In this document: positions 15,584 through 25,855 of the stretch, in pieces
How positions within the stretch are numbered: the first letter of the stretch is position 1
How the letters are laid out: the number at the start of each line of letters is the position of its first letter
NCBI RefSeq assembly: GCF_003112515.1
Contig: NZ_BEVZ01000004.1
Coordinates: 310,001 to 374,000, forward strand
DNA length: 64,000 nt
Direction of reading: 5' to 3'
Source of the DNA: Streptomyces fragilis
Lineage (GTDB): Bacteria; Actinomycetota; Actinomycetes; Streptomycetales; Streptomycetaceae
Notes under the pieces: model-generated
Databases searched by the model: none
What the model saw: only the letters and a program-made list of their open reading frames with translations
What the model was told of the DNA's origin: nothing
Made by a program: the position numbers and the translations under genes

Positions 15584-18500
15584 GTGCGGGGCTACGAAAG
15601 CCAGGAGCGGGAACCGGCGGATGACGTCGACCACCTGACTCGGTTCGAGGCCGAGATGAAGCGGCTGAAGACCGAGCGGGAGAAGGCGATCCAGCACGCC
15701 GAGGATCTCGGCTACCAGGTCGAGGTGCTGCGCGCCAAGCTCCACGAGGCGCGCCGCACCCTCATGTTCCGGCCCCCTTTCGAGGGCGGCGACATCGGCT
15801 ATCACGCCGAACAGCTGCTGCGGAACGCCCAGATGCAGGCCGACCAGCTGCGTCAGGACGCCGAGCGCGAGCTGAGCCAGGTCCGCGCGCAGACCCAGCG
15901 GATCCTCCAGGAGCACGCCGAGCAGGCGGCCCGTCTGCAGAGCGAGCTGCACACCGAGGCCGTCACCCGCCGTCAGCAGCTCGACCAGGAGCTCGCCGAG
16001 CGCCGCGCCACCGTCGAGTCGCACGTCAACGAGAACGTCGCCTGGGCCGAGCAGCTGCGCTCGCGCACCGAGCAGCAGGCCCGCCGGCTCCTCGAGGAGT
16101 CCCGCGCCGAGGCCGAGCAGGCCATGGCCGCCGCCCGGGCCGAGGCCGAGCGGCTGGTCGCCGAGGCCCGCCAGCGGCTGTCCGGCGAGGCGGAGGCCGC
16201 CCGCGCGGAGGCCGACCAGCTCCTGCGCCGCGCCCGCGCCGACGCCGAGCGCCTGCTGAACGCCGCCTCCGCGCAGGCCCAGGAGGCCACCGAGCACGCG
16301 GAGCGGCTGCGCACCACCACCGTCGCCGAGTCCGACACGGCCCGCCGTCAGGCCACCGAGCTCAGCCGCGCCGCCGAGCAGCGGATGGCCGAGGCCGAGG
16401 AGGCCCTGCGCACCGCCCGGGCCGAGGCCGACAAGGTCGTCGCGGAGGCCAAGGAGGCCGCCGCGAAGGCCCTCGCCGGCGCCGAGGCCGCGCAGGAGCA
16501 GCGCATCCGCACGGCCAGGGAGCAGGTCGCCCGGCTGGTCGGCGAGGCCAACGAGGAGGCCGAGACCACCAGGGCCGAGGCCGAGCAGATCGTCGCGGCC
16601 GCCCGCGCCGAGGCGGAGAAGATCGTCGCCGAGGCCGCCGAGAAGGCCCGCGCGGCCACCGCCGAGGAGAGCGCCACCCAGCTCGCCCAGGCCGCCCGCA
16701 CCGCCGAGGAGGTCCTCACCAAGGCCTCCGAGGACGCGAAGAGGACCACCAGGGCGGCCGCCGACGAGGCCGAGCGGATCCGCACCGAGGCCGAGGCGGA
16801 GGCCGACCGGCTGCGCGCCGAGGCGCACGAGATCGCCGAGCAGCTCAAGGGCAGCGCCAAGGACGACACCGAGGAGTACCGGGCCCGCACGGTCGAGCTG
16901 CAGGAGGAGGCGCGCCGCCTGCGCGGCGAGGCCGAGCAGCTGCGTTCGGACGCGGTCGCCGAGGGCGAGCGGATCCGGCAGGAGGCCCGCAGGGAGGCCG
17001 TCCAGCAGATCGAGGAGGCCGCCAGGTCGGCCGAGGAGCTGCTGGCCAAGGCCAAGGCCGACGCCGACGACATGCGGCAGACCGCGACCGCCGACAGCGA
17101 GAAGGTGCGCACCGAGGCCCTCTCCCGCGCCACCACGCTGCGCCGCCAGGCCGACGAGGCGCTGGAGCGCGCCCGCGCCGAGGCGGACCGGCTGAAGGCG
17201 GAGGCCGCCGAGCGCGCCGAGGAGGTGCGCACCGAGGCCGAGGAGGCCGCCCGCGCGCTGCGCGAGGAGGCCGAGGCCGCGGTCGCGGCCCGCAAGGCGG
17301 AGGCGGCCGAGGAGCTGGACCGGCTGCGCACCGAGACCGAGGAGCGGCACACGGCCGCCGAGGAGGCGCTGACCGAGGCCCGCGCCGAGGCCGAGCGCCT
17401 GCGCCGGGAGACCGCCGAGGAGACCGAGCGGCTGCGCACCGAGGCCGCCGAGCGGATCGCCTCGCTGCGCGCCCAGGCCGAGGAGGAGGCGGAGCGGCTG
17501 CGCACCGAGGCCGCCGGTGACGCGGCCGCCTCGCGGGCCGAGGGCGAGTCGGTCGCCGTCCGGCTGCGCACCGAGGCCGCCACCGAGGCCGAGCGGCTGA
17601 AGACGGACGCCCAGGAGACCGCCGACCGGCTCCGCGCCGAGGCCAGGACGGCCGCCGAGCGCATCGGGACCGAGGCCGCCGAGACCCTGGCCGCCGCGCA
17701 GGAGGAGGCCGCCCGCCGTCGCCGTGAGGCCGAGGAACTCCTGGGCGCCGCCCGCGAGGAGGCCGGCCAGGAGCGCGAGCGGGCCCGCGAGCAGAGCGAG
17801 GAACTGCTCGCCTCCGCCCGCAAGCGGGTCGAGGAGGCGCAGGCCGAGGCGCTGCGTCTGGTCGAGGAGGCCGAGCGCCGGTCCGGCGAGATGGTGTCGG
17901 CGGCCGAGCAGCACGCCCAGCAGGTGCGTGAGTCGGTGGCCGGGCTGCACGAGCAGGCCCAGGAGGAGATCCAGGGTCTGCGCACCGCCGCCGAGGTGGC
18001 GGCCGACCGGGCCCGCAAGGAGGCCGAGGAGGAGGCGGACCGGGTCCGCTCCGACGCGTACGCCGAGCGCGAGCGGGCCGCGGAGGACGCGAGCCGCATC
18101 CTGGGCGCCGCCCGCGAGGAGTCGGACGCCGCGAAGGCGCTCGCCGAGCGCACCGTCACTCAGGCGGCGGCCGAGGCGGAGCGGCTGCGCACCGAGGCCG
18201 AGGAGAAGGCCCGCCGGGCCCGCGAGGAGGCCGCCGAAACGACGGCCGAGGCCGAGCGGACGGCGTCCCGCACGCGCGCCGAGGCCCGCGACGACGCCAA
18301 CCGGATCCGCAGCGAGGCCGCGACCCAGGCGGACACCCTGATCGGCGAGGCCCGCAGCGAGGCGCAGCGACTCACCTCGGAGACCACCGCGGAGAGCGAG
18401 CGGCTGATCGGCGAAGCCCGCAGCGAGGCGGAACGGCTCGCCTCCGAGGCCGCCGCGGAGAGCGAGCGGCTGCGCGCCGAGGCGGCGCAGACGGTGGCCA

Positions 18501-19432
18501 CGGCGCAGGAGCGCGCCGAGCGCACCCGCGAGGAGACCCGCCGGATGCGGGAGAAGGCGGAGGCCGAGGCCGACCGGCTCACCGCGGCGGCCCGCGAGGA
18601 GGCCGAGCGCACCCTGGACGAGGCCCGTCAGGACGCCAACAAGCGGCGCTCCGAGGCGGCCGAGCAGGTCGACACCCTCATCTCCGAGACGGCCGCCGAG
18701 GCCGACAAGCTGCTCGCCGACGCGCAGGAGCAGGCCCTGCGGACCACCGCGGACGCGGAGGCGCAGGCCGACACCATGGTCGGCGTGGCCCGTCAGGAGG
18801 CGGAGCGGCTGGTCTCCGAGGCGACGGTCGAGGGCAACTCCCTGGTGGAGAAGGCCCGCAAGGACGCCGACGAGCTGCTGGTCGGCGCCCGCCGGGACGC
18901 CACGGCGATCCGCGAGCGCGCCGAGGAGCTGCGCGACCGGATCACGGCCGAGGTGGAGGAGCTGCACGAGCGGGCCCGCCACGAGGCCGCCGAGACGATG
19001 AAGTCCACCGGCGAGCGCTGCGACGCGCTGATCAAGGCGGCCGAGGAGCAGCTGGCCAAGGCGGAGGCCAAGGCCAAGGACCTGATGGCGGAGGCGAACT
19101 CCGAGGCCGGCAAGGTCCGCATCGCCGCCGTGAAGAAGGCGGAGGAGCTGCTCAAGGGGGCCGAGCAGAAGAAGGCGTCGCTGGTCGCGGAGGCGGAGAA
19201 GATCAAGGCGGACGCCGTCGCCGAGGCCGAGCGGACGGTCGCGGAGGGCAAGCGCGAGCTCGAGGTGCTGGTGCGCCGCCGCGAGGACATCAACGCCGAG
19301 ATCTCCCGTGTCCAGGACGTGCTGGAGGCGTTGGAGTCCTTCGAGGTGCCCGGCGCCGGCAAGGAGACGGGCGTCAAGGCGGGTGCCTCGGCGGGGAACA
19401 CCCGATCGGGTGGCAAGTCGTCCGACAACTGA
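15584..19432 (+). CDS. scy: Polarity scaffold coiled-coil protein Scy
   Basis: A very long coiled-coil protein (1282 residues from GTG 15584; 1295 from TTG 15545). The first 60 residues ([20 protein letters not shown]) match Scy, the hyphal-tip organising protein that recruits DivIVA and FilP and marks new branch sites. Almost all the rest is Ala/Glu/Arg-rich with AEAERLRxEA-type repeats. Scy is known to carry a 51-residue repeat of mixed heptads and hendecads. Only the start near residue 1 and the Lys-rich last 60 residues deviate. Start choice is uncertain: neither site has a strong ribosome binding site. filP follows on the same strand after 183 bases. Confidence 0.92.
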   Translation: MRGYESQEREPADDVDHLTRFEAEMKRLKTEREKAIQHAEDLGYQVEVLRAKLHEARRTLMFRPPFEGGDIGYHAEQLLRNAQMQADQLRQDAERELSQVRAQTQRILQEHAEQAARLQSELHTEAVTRRQQLDQELAERRATVESHVNENVAWAEQLRSRTEQQARRLLEESRAEAEQAMAAARAEAERLVAEARQRLSGEAEAARAEADQLLRRARADAERLLNAASAQAQEATEHAERLRTTTVAESDTARRQATELSRAAEQRMAEAEEALRTARAEADKVVAEAKEAAAKALAGAEAAQEQRIRTAREQVARLVGEANEEAETTRAEAEQIVAAARAEAEKIVAEAAEKARAATAEESATQLAQAARTAEEVLTKASEDAKRTTRAAADEAERIRTEAEAEADRLRAEAHEIAEQLKGSAKDDTEEYRARTVELQEEARRLRGEAEQLRSDAVAEGERIRQEARREAVQQIEEAARSAEELLAKAKADADDMRQTATADSEKVRTEALSRATTLRRQADEALERARAEADRLKAEAAERAEEVRTEAEEAARALREEAEAAVAARKAEAAEELDRLRTETEERHTAAEEALTEARAEAERLRRETAEETERLRTEAAERIASLRAQAEEEAERLRTEAAGDAAASRAEGESVAVRLRTEAATEAERLKTDAQETADRLRAEARTAAERIGTEAAETLAAAQEEAARRRREAEELLGAAREEAGQERERAREQSEELLASARKRVEEAQAEALRLVEEAERRSGEMVSAAEQHAQQVRESVAGLHEQAQEEIQGLRTAAEVAADRARKEAEEEADRVRSDAYAERERAAEDASRILGAAREESDAAKALAERTVTQAAAEAERLRTEAEEKARRAREEAAETTAEAERTASRTRAEARDDANRIRSEAATQADTLIGEARSEAQRLTSETTAESERLIGEARSEAERLASEAAAESERLRAEAAQTVATAQERAERTREETRRMREKAEAEADRLTAAAREEAERTLDEARQDANKRRSEAAEQVDTLISETAAEADKLLADAQEQALRTTADAEAQADTMVGVARQEAERLVSEATVEGNSLVEKARKDADELLVGARRDATAIRERAEELRDRITAEVEELHERARHEAAETMKSTGERCDALIKAAEEQLAKAEAKAKDLMAEANSEAGKVRIAAVKKAEELLKGAEQKKASLVAEAEKIKADAVAEAERTVAEGKRELEVLVRRREDINAEISRVQDVLEALESFEVPGAGKETGVKAGASAGNTRSGGKSSDN

Positions 19433-19569
19433 CCGGTGGGTGAATTTCGGTGTCCTTGGTACGGTCCGACCGTTGTAACCCAGGTCATGACCGGCGATTT
19501 CCACTCGAACGGGGCGGCATTCTCCCGATGAATCGGGCTTTCCGCTCGATGACACGCCGCTCAGCAGCC

Positions 19570-19575
19570 TAGGAT
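19570..19575 (+). promoter_or_regulatory. Possible filP promoter -10 element
   Basis: TAGGAT lies 40 bases before the filP ATG, in the 183-base gap after scy. ATGACA at 19549-19554 resembles a -35 but the 15-base spacing is short, so the call is tentative. Confidence 0.35.
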
Positions 19576-19615
19576 TCCCTCTATCACCTCACCGGTCTCT
19601 TTCGACAGGAACCCC

Positions 19616-20548
19616 ATGAGCGACACTTCCCCCTACGGCTTCGAGCTGGTCCGGCGTGGGTACGACCGCGCTCAGGTGGACGAACGTATCTCGAAGCTCG
19701 TCTCCGACCGTGACAGCGCGCTCGCCCGCATCACCGCGCTGGAGAAGCGCATCGAGGAGCTCCACCTCGAGACGCAGAACGTCCAGGCGCAGCCCGACGC
19801 GTCGGAGCCGTCGTACGCCGGCCTGGGCGCCCGCGTCGAGAAGATCCTCCGTCTCGCCGAGGAGGAGGCGAAGGACCTGCGCGAGGAGGCCCGCCGCGCC
19901 GCCGAGCAGCACCGGGAGCTCGCCGAGGCCGCCGCCCAGCAGGTCCGCAACGACGCCGAGTCGTACGCCGTGGACCGCAGGGCGAAGGCGGACGACGAGG
20001 GTCTGCGGATCGTCGAGAAGGCCAAGTCGGACGCGTCCCAGCTGCGCTCGGACGCGCAGAAGGACGCCCAGGCCAAGCGTGAGGAGGCGGACGCCCTCTT
20101 CGAGGACACCCGCGCCAAGGCCGCGCAGGCGGCCGCCGACTTCGAGACCAACCTGGCCAAGCGCCGGGAGCAGTCGGAGCGTGACCTGGCTTCGCGCCAG
20201 GCCAAGGCCGAGAAGCGCCTCGCCGAGATCGAGCACCGCGCCGAGCAGCTGCGCCTGGAGGCCGAGAAGCTGCGCACCGACGCCGAGCGCCGCGCCCGCC
20301 AGACGGTGGAGACCGCGCAGCGCCAGGCCGAGGACATCGTCGCGGACGCGAACGCCAAGGCCGACCGGATCCGTTCGGAATCCGAGCGCGAGCTGGCGGC
20401 GCTGACCAACCGCCGCGACTCGATCAACGCGCAGCTGACCAACGTGCGCGAGATGCTGGCGACCCTCACGGGTGCGGCGGTCGCGGCGGCGGGTTCCCCC
20501 GCCGACGAGGAGCCGGTCCGCACGGTCCCGGCGCAGCAGAGCCGCTGA
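19616..20548 (+). CDS. filP: Filament-forming coiled-coil protein FilP
   Basis: A 310-residue intermediate-filament-like protein that forms a cytoskeletal network behind hyphal tips and interacts with DivIVA and Scy. It has the short N-terminal head SDTSPYGFELVRRGYDRAQV shared by DivIVA-type proteins, a first coiled coil to about residue 55, a Pro/Ser break (ASEPSYAGLG), then a long rod to about 285 and a polar tail. Length equals that of the S. coelicolor protein as I recall it. ATG 19616 follows CAGGA. Confidence 0.94.
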   Translation: MSDTSPYGFELVRRGYDRAQVDERISKLVSDRDSALARITALEKRIEELHLETQNVQAQPDASEPSYAGLGARVEKILRLAEEEAKDLREEARRAAEQHRELAEAAAQQVRNDAESYAVDRRAKADDEGLRIVEKAKSDASQLRSDAQKDAQAKREEADALFEDTRAKAAQAAADFETNLAKRREQSERDLASRQAKAEKRLAEIEHRAEQLRLEAEKLRTDAERRARQTVETAQRQAEDIVADANAKADRIRSESERELAALTNRRDSINAQLTNVREMLATLTGAAVAAAGSPADEEPVRTVPAQQSR

Positions 20549-20579
20549 CCCCCGGGTCCCGCCCCCACGGCGCTGCCCG

Positions 20580-20614
20580 CGAGGCCCGTACCGTCCCCCG
20601 CGGTGCGGGCCTCG
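20580..20614 (+). terminator. Terminator after filP
   Basis: A 14-bp stem with one G-T pair (20580-20593 with 20601-20614) around a 7-base loop, 32 bases past the filP stop. Confidence 0.7.
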
Positions 20615-20668
20615 TGCGTGCCCGGCGCGGGGCCGCGCGTTCCGCTGGCACCGCATCCCGCGCCCCCC

Positions 20669-20674
20669 TACGGT
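20669..20674 (+). promoter_or_regulatory. -10 element for a leaderless ABC-transporter mRNA
   Basis: TACGGT ends seven bases before ATG 20682 with no ribosome binding site between, the same arrangement and same hexamer as upstream of the first AIM24 gene. Confidence 0.45.
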
Positions 20675-20681
20675 GGTGGCC

Positions 20682-21638
20682 ATGATTGCGCTGGAGGGGC
20701 TGACCAAGCGGTACGGCGAGAAGGTCGCCGTGAACAACCTGACCTTCGAGGTGCGGCCGGGCATCGTCACCGGCTTCCTCGGACCCAACGGCGCGGGCAA
20801 GTCCACCACCATGCGGATGATCCTCGGCCTGGACCACCCCACCTCCGGCGCGGTCCGCATCGAGGGCCGCCGCTACGCCGAACTGCGCGATCCCCTGCGG
20901 ACGATAGGCGCCCTGCTCGACGCGAACGCCAACCACGGCGGCCGCAGCGCCTACCACCACCTCCTGTGCCTCGCCCAGAGCAACGGCCTGCCCGAGCGGC
21001 GGGTGCGCGAGGTGCTGGACGTGGTCGGGCTGAGCGCCGTGGCCAGGAAGAAGGCCAAGGGGTTCTCGATGGGCATGGGGCAGCGCCTGGGCATCGCCGC
21101 CGCGCTGCTCGGCGACCCGCGGATCCTGATGTTCGACGAGCCGGTCAACGGGCTGGACCCCGAGGGCATCCACTGGATCCGCACCCTGATGCAGCGTCTG
21201 GCCGCCGAGGGCCGTACCGTCTTCGTCTCCTCGCACCTGATGAGCGAGATGGCGCTGACCGCCGAGCACCTGGTGGTGATCGGGCAGGGCCGCCTCCTCG
21301 CCGACCTGTCGATGGCGGACTTCATCCAGCGCAACTCCCGTGCCTACGTCCGCGTGCGCACCCCGGAGCGGGAACGGTTCCTGGACGTGCTGCGCTCGGC
21401 CGGCCTCACCGCGATGGAGACCGGCGGCACGCTGGAGCTCGACGGCGTGGCCGCCGAGCAGGTCGGCGAACTCGCCGCCCGGCACGGCCTGGTGCTGCAC
21501 GAGCTGAGCCCGCAGCAGGCCTCGCTGGAGGAGGCGTTCATGCGGCTGACCGCGGAGTCGGTCGAGTACCACGCGCACAGCGACACTCCCCCGGCCGGCG
21601 AGAGGGCGCCGTGGGGCGCCGACTGGAAGAAGGGTTGA
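20682..21638 (+). CDS. ABC transporter ATP-binding protein (pair 1)
   Basis: A 318-residue ATPase of the CcmA/antibiotic-export type. Walker A GPNGAGKST is at about 36-44 and Walker B is ILMFDEP, with signature loop FSMGMGQRLGIA in place of the canonical LSGGQ and a switch His in SSHLMSE. A C-terminal extension of about 100 residues follows. ATG 20682 is probably leaderless. The permease gene starts two bases after its stop. Substrate unknown. Confidence 0.9.
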   Translation: MIALEGLTKRYGEKVAVNNLTFEVRPGIVTGFLGPNGAGKSTTMRMILGLDHPTSGAVRIEGRRYAELRDPLRTIGALLDANANHGGRSAYHHLLCLAQSNGLPERRVREVLDVVGLSAVARKKAKGFSMGMGQRLGIAAALLGDPRILMFDEPVNGLDPEGIHWIRTLMQRLAAEGRTVFVSSHLMSEMALTAEHLVVIGQGRLLADLSMADFIQRNSRAYVRVRTPERERFLDVLRSAGLTAMETGGTLELDGVAAEQVGELAARHGLVLHELSPQQASLEEAFMRLTAESVEYHAHSDTPPAGERAPWGADWKKG

Positions 21639-21640
21639 GC

Positions 21641-22408
21641 ATGGCCGTCGCGCAGGTCCTCCGCTCCGAGTGGACCAAGATCCGGTCGGTGTCCTCCACC
21701 GTCTGGACGCTCTCCGTCGCGCTCGTGGTGACGGTCGCCCTCGGGGTGCTGATCTCCTGGCTGACCCGCCGGGAGTGGGGCGAGATGCCCGCCCGGGACC
21801 GGCTCACCTTCGACCCGACCTTCATCAGTTTCGCGGGCATGAGCCTCGGCCAGCTCGCGATGATCGTCTTCGGCGTCCTGGTGGTGTCCACCGAGTACAG
21901 CACCGGCATGATCCGCACCTCCCTGGCCGCGGTGCCCCAGCGCGGGGTGTTCTACGCCTCCAAGATCGCCGTGGCGACGGTTCCGGCGTTCGTGGTCTCG
22001 CTGGTCACCGCCTTCGCGTCGTTCCTCCTCGGCCAGGCGGTGCTGGGCCCGCACCGGGCGGCGCTCGGCGACGAGGGCGTGCTGCGGGCGGTGGTGGGCG
22101 GCGCGCTCTACATGACGCTGATCGCCGTCTTCTCGATGGGCGTGGCCGCGATGCTGCGCTCGCCGATGCTCGCGCTCGGCGTGCTGATGCCGTTCTTCTT
22201 CCTGCTCTCCCCCATCCTCGGCGCGGTCTCGGCGACCAAGAAGGTCGGCCGGTACCTCCCGGACCAGGCCGGTTCGCGCATCATGCAGGTGGTGACGGTC
22301 GGCGACGACGTGCCGTACGGGCCCTGGGGCGGTCTGGGGATCATGGCGTTGTGGTGCGCCGCGGCCCTCGCCGGCGGCTACCTGCTGCTGAAGCGGCGCG
22401 ACGCGTAA
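21641..22408 (+). CDS. ABC transporter permease (pair 1)
   Basis: A 255-residue membrane protein with about six hydrophobic segments and an N-terminal SEWTKIRSVSSTVWTL motif common to actinobacterial ABC-2 type permeases. It partners the ATPase immediately upstream; the ribosome binding site (GGAAGAAGGG) lies inside the end of that gene. The motif STEYSTGMIRTSLAAVP between spans 2 and 3 is also typical. Probably an exporter; substrate unknown. Confidence 0.88.
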   Translation: MAVAQVLRSEWTKIRSVSSTVWTLSVALVVTVALGVLISWLTRREWGEMPARDRLTFDPTFISFAGMSLGQLAMIVFGVLVVSTEYSTGMIRTSLAAVPQRGVFYASKIAVATVPAFVVSLVTAFASFLLGQAVLGPHRAALGDEGVLRAVVGGALYMTLIAVFSMGVAAMLRSPMLALGVLMPFFFLLSPILGAVSATKKVGRYLPDQAGSRIMQVVTVGDDVPYGPWGGLGIMALWCAAALAGGYLLLKRRDA

Positions 22409-22533
22409 CCGGACGCGCCGGTATTTTCCGCCGTCACTCTGGAACCACGGGCCCCGCTGATGTTCTCCTAAACCCAATGGGGGCCACAGCGTCCCCGTCC
22501 GTTCCGACGCGGTGGCCGAACGATGGGTGAAGC

Positions 22534-23586
22534 ATGATCGAGGCAGTGGGCCTGACGAAGCGCTACGGCGACAAGACAGCCGTGGACGACCTTTCCTTCC
22601 AGGTGCGGCCCGGCATGGTCACCGGCTTCCTCGGCCCCAACGGCTCCGGCAAGTCGACGACGATGCGGATGATCCTCGGTCTGGACACGCCCACCGCGGG
22701 CCACGTCACGGTCAACGGCTCGCCCTACCGCAGCCTGCCCAACGCGCCCCGTCACGTGGGCGCGCTGCTCGACGCCAAGGCCGTGCACGGCGGCCGGGAC
22801 GCCTACCGCCACCTGCTGAGCATCGCCCAGCTCTCCGGCATCCCCGCCCACCGGGTGGACGACGTCCTGGAGCTGGTCGGCCTGTCGGAGGTGGCCGGCC
22901 GGCGCACCAAGGGCTTCTCGCTGGGCATGGGGCAGCGCCTGGGCATCGCCGCCGCGCTACTCGGCGACCCGCAGGTGCTGCTCTTCGACGAGCCGGTCAA
23001 CGGCCTCGACCCGGAGGGCATCCTCTGGGTGCGCAACCTGATGAAGTCGCTGGCCGCCGAGGGCCGCACCGTCTTCGTCTCCTCGCACCTGATGAGCGAG
23101 ATGGCGCTGACCGCCGACCACCTGGTGGTGATCGCCCGGGGCCGGCTGCTCGCCGACATGAGCGTGCGCGAGTTCATCGCCGCCAACTCGGCCGGTTTCG
23201 CCCGCGTCCGGGTGCCGGACACCGGCCCGCAGCAGCGCGAGGCGCTCACCGCGGCGCTGACCCGGGCGGGCGCGCAGGTGCTGCCCGAGCAGGACGGGGC
23301 GCTGCGGGTGACCGGGCTGCCGCTGCCGCGGATCAGCGACGTCGCCCACGAGGCGGAGGTCCGGCTGTGGGAGCTGTCCCCGCACCACGCCTCGCTGGAG
23401 GAGGCCTACATGCGGCTGACCCAGGGCATGGTCGACTACCGCTCCAGCGCCGACCCGCAGATCGGGATGCGGCCCGCGCCGGTGCCCGGCCGGTCGGACG
23501 GCTGGGACCCCGATCCCGGTCCCGGCGCCCCGTTCCAGCCCGTCCACGCCGCCGACGGCCCGACGTTCAGCAAGGACCCGCGATGA
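22534..23586 (+). CDS. ABC transporter ATP-binding protein (pair 2)
   Basis: A 350-residue ATPase closely similar to the pair 1 ATPase: Walker A GPNGSGKST, signature FSLGMGQRLGIA, Walker B VLLFDEP, switch SSHLMSE. It has an additional Pro/Asp-rich tail of about 45 residues. The two pairs clearly arose by tandem duplication. ATG 22534 has only a weak GATGGGTGA site. Its stop overlaps the next gene (ATGA). Confidence 0.9.
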   Translation: MIEAVGLTKRYGDKTAVDDLSFQVRPGMVTGFLGPNGSGKSTTMRMILGLDTPTAGHVTVNGSPYRSLPNAPRHVGALLDAKAVHGGRDAYRHLLSIAQLSGIPAHRVDDVLELVGLSEVAGRRTKGFSLGMGQRLGIAAALLGDPQVLLFDEPVNGLDPEGILWVRNLMKSLAAEGRTVFVSSHLMSEMALTADHLVVIARGRLLADMSVREFIAANSAGFARVRVPDTGPQQREALTAALTRAGAQVLPEQDGALRVTGLPLPRISDVAHEAEVRLWELSPHHASLEEAYMRLTQGMVDYRSSADPQIGMRPAPVPGRSDGWDPDPGPGAPFQPVHAADGPTFSKDPR

Positions 23587-24407
23587 CCACCGAGCGCACC
23601 CAGCAGATCCCGGGCCAGGCGCCCCGGACCCCCTCCTACGTCTCCCCCATCCCGATCCGGCAGGCCAACCTGGGCCACGCGCTCGCCTCGGAGTGGACCA
23701 AGATCCGCTCGGTGCGCTCCACGATGTGGACGCTGGGCATCTTCCTGGCGCTGGTGGTCGTGCTCGGCTGCATGGTCGCCGGGCTGATCGGCGCCGACAC
23801 CTACCTCAACGCCCCGTACACCATGCCCGCCTTCTTCGGCCTGCTGCTGGGCCAGATGTGCCTGGTGTCGCTGGGCGTGCTGGTGGTGTCCTCGGAGTAC
23901 GGCACGGGCATGATCCGCACCACCTTCACCGCCTCCCCGCAGCGGCACCGGGTGCTGGCCGCGAAGATCATCGTGTTCTTCCTGGTGGCGTTCGTGACCG
24001 CGGCCGTGGCCATCGCCGTGGTCGGCCTCTACACACAGCTGACGGTGGACGCGCCGAGCAATCCGGCCTGGCTGCCGACCGTCTTCAAGGGCGCGCTGTA
24101 CGTGTCGCTGATGGGCGTGCTGGCGCTCGCGGTCGGCTCGATGATGCGGCACTCGGCGGGCGCCATCACCACCATGCTGGGCGTGGTGCTGGTGCCGGCC
24201 ATCCTGCCGCCGTTCCTGCTCTTCAACGAGAGTCTGGTGGACGTCGCGCAGTTCGTGAGCGACTACAACGCCATCAGCGCCCTGTCGCTGATCTTCGAGG
24301 GCAGCCCGTCGACCGGTCACGGGGGCGCCCAGACCGCGCTGCTCGCCGGGCTGACGGTGGTCGCCTGCGCCGGCGCCTTCGCCGCGCAGGCCAACCGGGA
24401 CGTGTAG
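23583..24407 (+). CDS. ABC transporter permease (pair 2)
   Basis: A 274-residue ABC-2 type permease, paralogous to the pair 1 permease (SEWTKIRSVRSTMWTL and SSEYGTGMIRTTFTASP). It has about six membrane segments after a 35-residue polar head. Translationally coupled to its ATPase. The two pairs may form separate exporters or a mixed one; the sequence cannot decide. Confidence 0.88.
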   Translation: MTTERTQQIPGQAPRTPSYVSPIPIRQANLGHALASEWTKIRSVRSTMWTLGIFLALVVVLGCMVAGLIGADTYLNAPYTMPAFFGLLLGQMCLVSLGVLVVSSEYGTGMIRTTFTASPQRHRVLAAKIIVFFLVAFVTAAVAIAVVGLYTQLTVDAPSNPAWLPTVFKGALYVSLMGVLALAVGSMMRHSAGAITTMLGVVLVPAILPPFLLFNESLVDVAQFVSDYNAISALSLIFEGSPSTGHGGAQTALLAGLTVVACAGAFAAQANRDV

Positions 24408-24452
24408 CCCGGCGACGACGAGCACGGCGCCCCGGTCGCCCGGCCCGACGGC

Positions 24453-24989
24453 TCAGTGGTAGACGTCGACCACGATGCGGTTGGGCGCCGTCAGCGCGAA
24501 CACCTTGTAGGACGAGTAGTCGCCCAACGCGAGCCCCATGTGGAACTCACGGACCGACGAGTCCACGTACTGGAACTGCCCCTGCCCCTTGAGGCTGGGG
24601 AAGGCGTAGGTCTGGTACAGCGGGCTGGTGTACACCGGCGTGCTGGTGGTGAAGTCGAACGTGGTGGCCCGGTGCAGGTAGAGCTTCAGGTACTCGTCGC
24701 CCTGGATGGGCATGACCGCGCCCTCGCCCATGGTCAGGTTGCCCCCGACCTGCACACCGGCCGACCACTGCGGGATCGGCCCCGCACCGAGGTCGATCAC
24801 CAGCCGGTCGTGGTCGGAGTGGGTGGCGGCGCGGACGCCCAGGACGCAGGTGTCCATGCAGTTCGCCGTGGCGGAGACGGCGGCGGATCCGGCCGGAGCG
24901 GCGACGGCCTGCGGCGTGGTGAGGCACAGGGCCGATGCGGCCAGGGCCGCCGCGGACGCCAGAAGTCGTGCAGTTCGCGTGAAACGCAC
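24453..24989 (-). CDS. Secreted AMIN-like domain protein
   Basis: A 178-residue protein with a Sec signal peptide: RFTRTAR, a hydrophobic stretch to about 25, and an AVAAP cleavage site near 31. The mature part (HSDHDRLVIDLGAG, YLKLYLHRATTFDF, and a final NRIVVDVYH) has the alternating beta pattern of the AMIN-like domain in small actinobacterial secreted proteins. Two cysteines lie close together (ANCMDTC) and may form a disulfide. GTG 24989 follows GAGGGGAAACC. Role unknown; AMIN domains usually bind envelope polymers. Confidence 0.78.
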   Translation of the reverse strand: MRFTRTARLLASAAALAASALCLTTPQAVAAPAGSAAVSATANCMDTCVLGVRAATHSDHDRLVIDLGAGPIPQWSAGVQVGGNLTMGEGAVMPIQGDEYLKLYLHRATTFDFTTSTPVYTSPLYQTYAFPSLKGQGQFQYVDSSVREFHMGLALGDYSSYKVFALTAPNRIVVDVYH

Positions 24990-25172
24990 CAGGTTTCCCC
25001 TCGTGAGGACTCGCCGAGCTTTATGTTGCGTACATGCCAGCAGGCGACCCCCTGGCCGCCGCCGGACCAGACCGTACCGCCGGGGATCCGGCCGGCGTAC
25101 CGAATAGACCCTCCCCTGGCCTGATCTCGCCGTTCACCACGGGACGAGGCCCGCCCGGCCGCCACCGGAGGC

Positions 25173-25193
25173 CGAACGCCCGTCGGGCGTTCG
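25173..25193 (-). terminator. Palindrome past the zinc-ribbon gene
   Basis: CGAACGCCCG and CGGGCGTTCG flank a single T, a perfect 10-bp inverted repeat 58 bases past the stop at 25251. A hairpin would need to open two inner pairs, so the terminator call is tentative. Confidence 0.45.
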
Positions 25194-25250
25194 CCCGGCT
25201 TTGCGCCCGGAGGATCCTCGGACGGACGGCGCGGTAGCGGGGGCCGCCCC

Positions 25251-25601
25251 TCAGTACCGCGGCGCGTTACGGGACCGCCGGTTGCTCGTCGACCGGCGGT
25301 CCCTGGCGTTCCAGCAGGCCTTGTGCCAGTGGCGGCGGTCGTCGACGCCGGTGTGCGCGGGCCAGGCCACCACGTGCGGCATGCCGGAGGGGATCAGCTG
25401 GTCGCAGCCCGGGCAGCGGTAGGTCTTCCCGGCCGCGCTCGCGCCGGCGACGTGCCGCACGCTCCAGTCCTCGCCCCGCCAGCTCTCCGAGGACTGCCAG
25501 CCGCCGTAGCGCCCCGAGCCCTCGTCGTCGTCACCGGCGAAGGGGCCGCCGCGTCCGTTCCCTCCGGCGGGGCCCTTGGGTCGGTTGCGGCGCGGGGACA
25601 C
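25251..25601 (-). CDS. Small zinc-ribbon-like protein
   Basis: A 116-residue basic protein. The N-terminal half is Gly/Arg/Asp-rich and probably disordered. The C-terminal half holds CPGCDQLIPSGMPHVVAWP and HWHKACWNARDRR, a CxxC plus His/Cys pattern suited to one zinc ion. Similar proteins have been labelled ATP/GTP-binding, but no P-loop is present. GTG 25601 follows GAGGTGAACC. A nucleic-acid role is possible but unproven. Confidence 0.75.
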   Translation of the reverse strand: MSPRRNRPKGPAGGNGRGGPFAGDDDEGSGRYGGWQSSESWRGEDWSVRHVAGASAAGKTYRCPGCDQLIPSGMPHVVAWPAHTGVDDRRHWHKACWNARDRRSTSNRRSRNAPRY

Positions 25602-25855
25602 GGTTCACCTCACGAGGACGGGCGGGCGGGGATCGGCACAAGCCTACGCGGCCCGGCGGAGGGCTCCGGGCAGGCCGCCGGAAGGTGCGCGGCCCGACCG
25701 GACACCGGCGTCTCCCCGCCACTCGTCGCCCATGGGCGACGCATTCTGCAGACAATCCGCAGATTCCTGGGCCCGGCCGTGACCTAGGCACGTGTCAGGC
25801 GGTTATGCCGCGTGGGGGAGCTCCGGATCGGGAGCCAGGAAAGCAGGAAGTGTCC

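Noticed and set aside
15332..19555. A 1407-residue open frame antisense to scy
   Set aside because: It mirrors the repetitive, stop-free GC-biased scy sequence and reads as Leu/Gly/Arg-rich filler. No ribosome binding site; scy itself is well recognised.
25251..25601. ATP/GTP-binding function for the small zinc-ribbon protein
   Set aside because: No P-loop or other nucleotide motif; the only visible feature is a Cys/His cluster.
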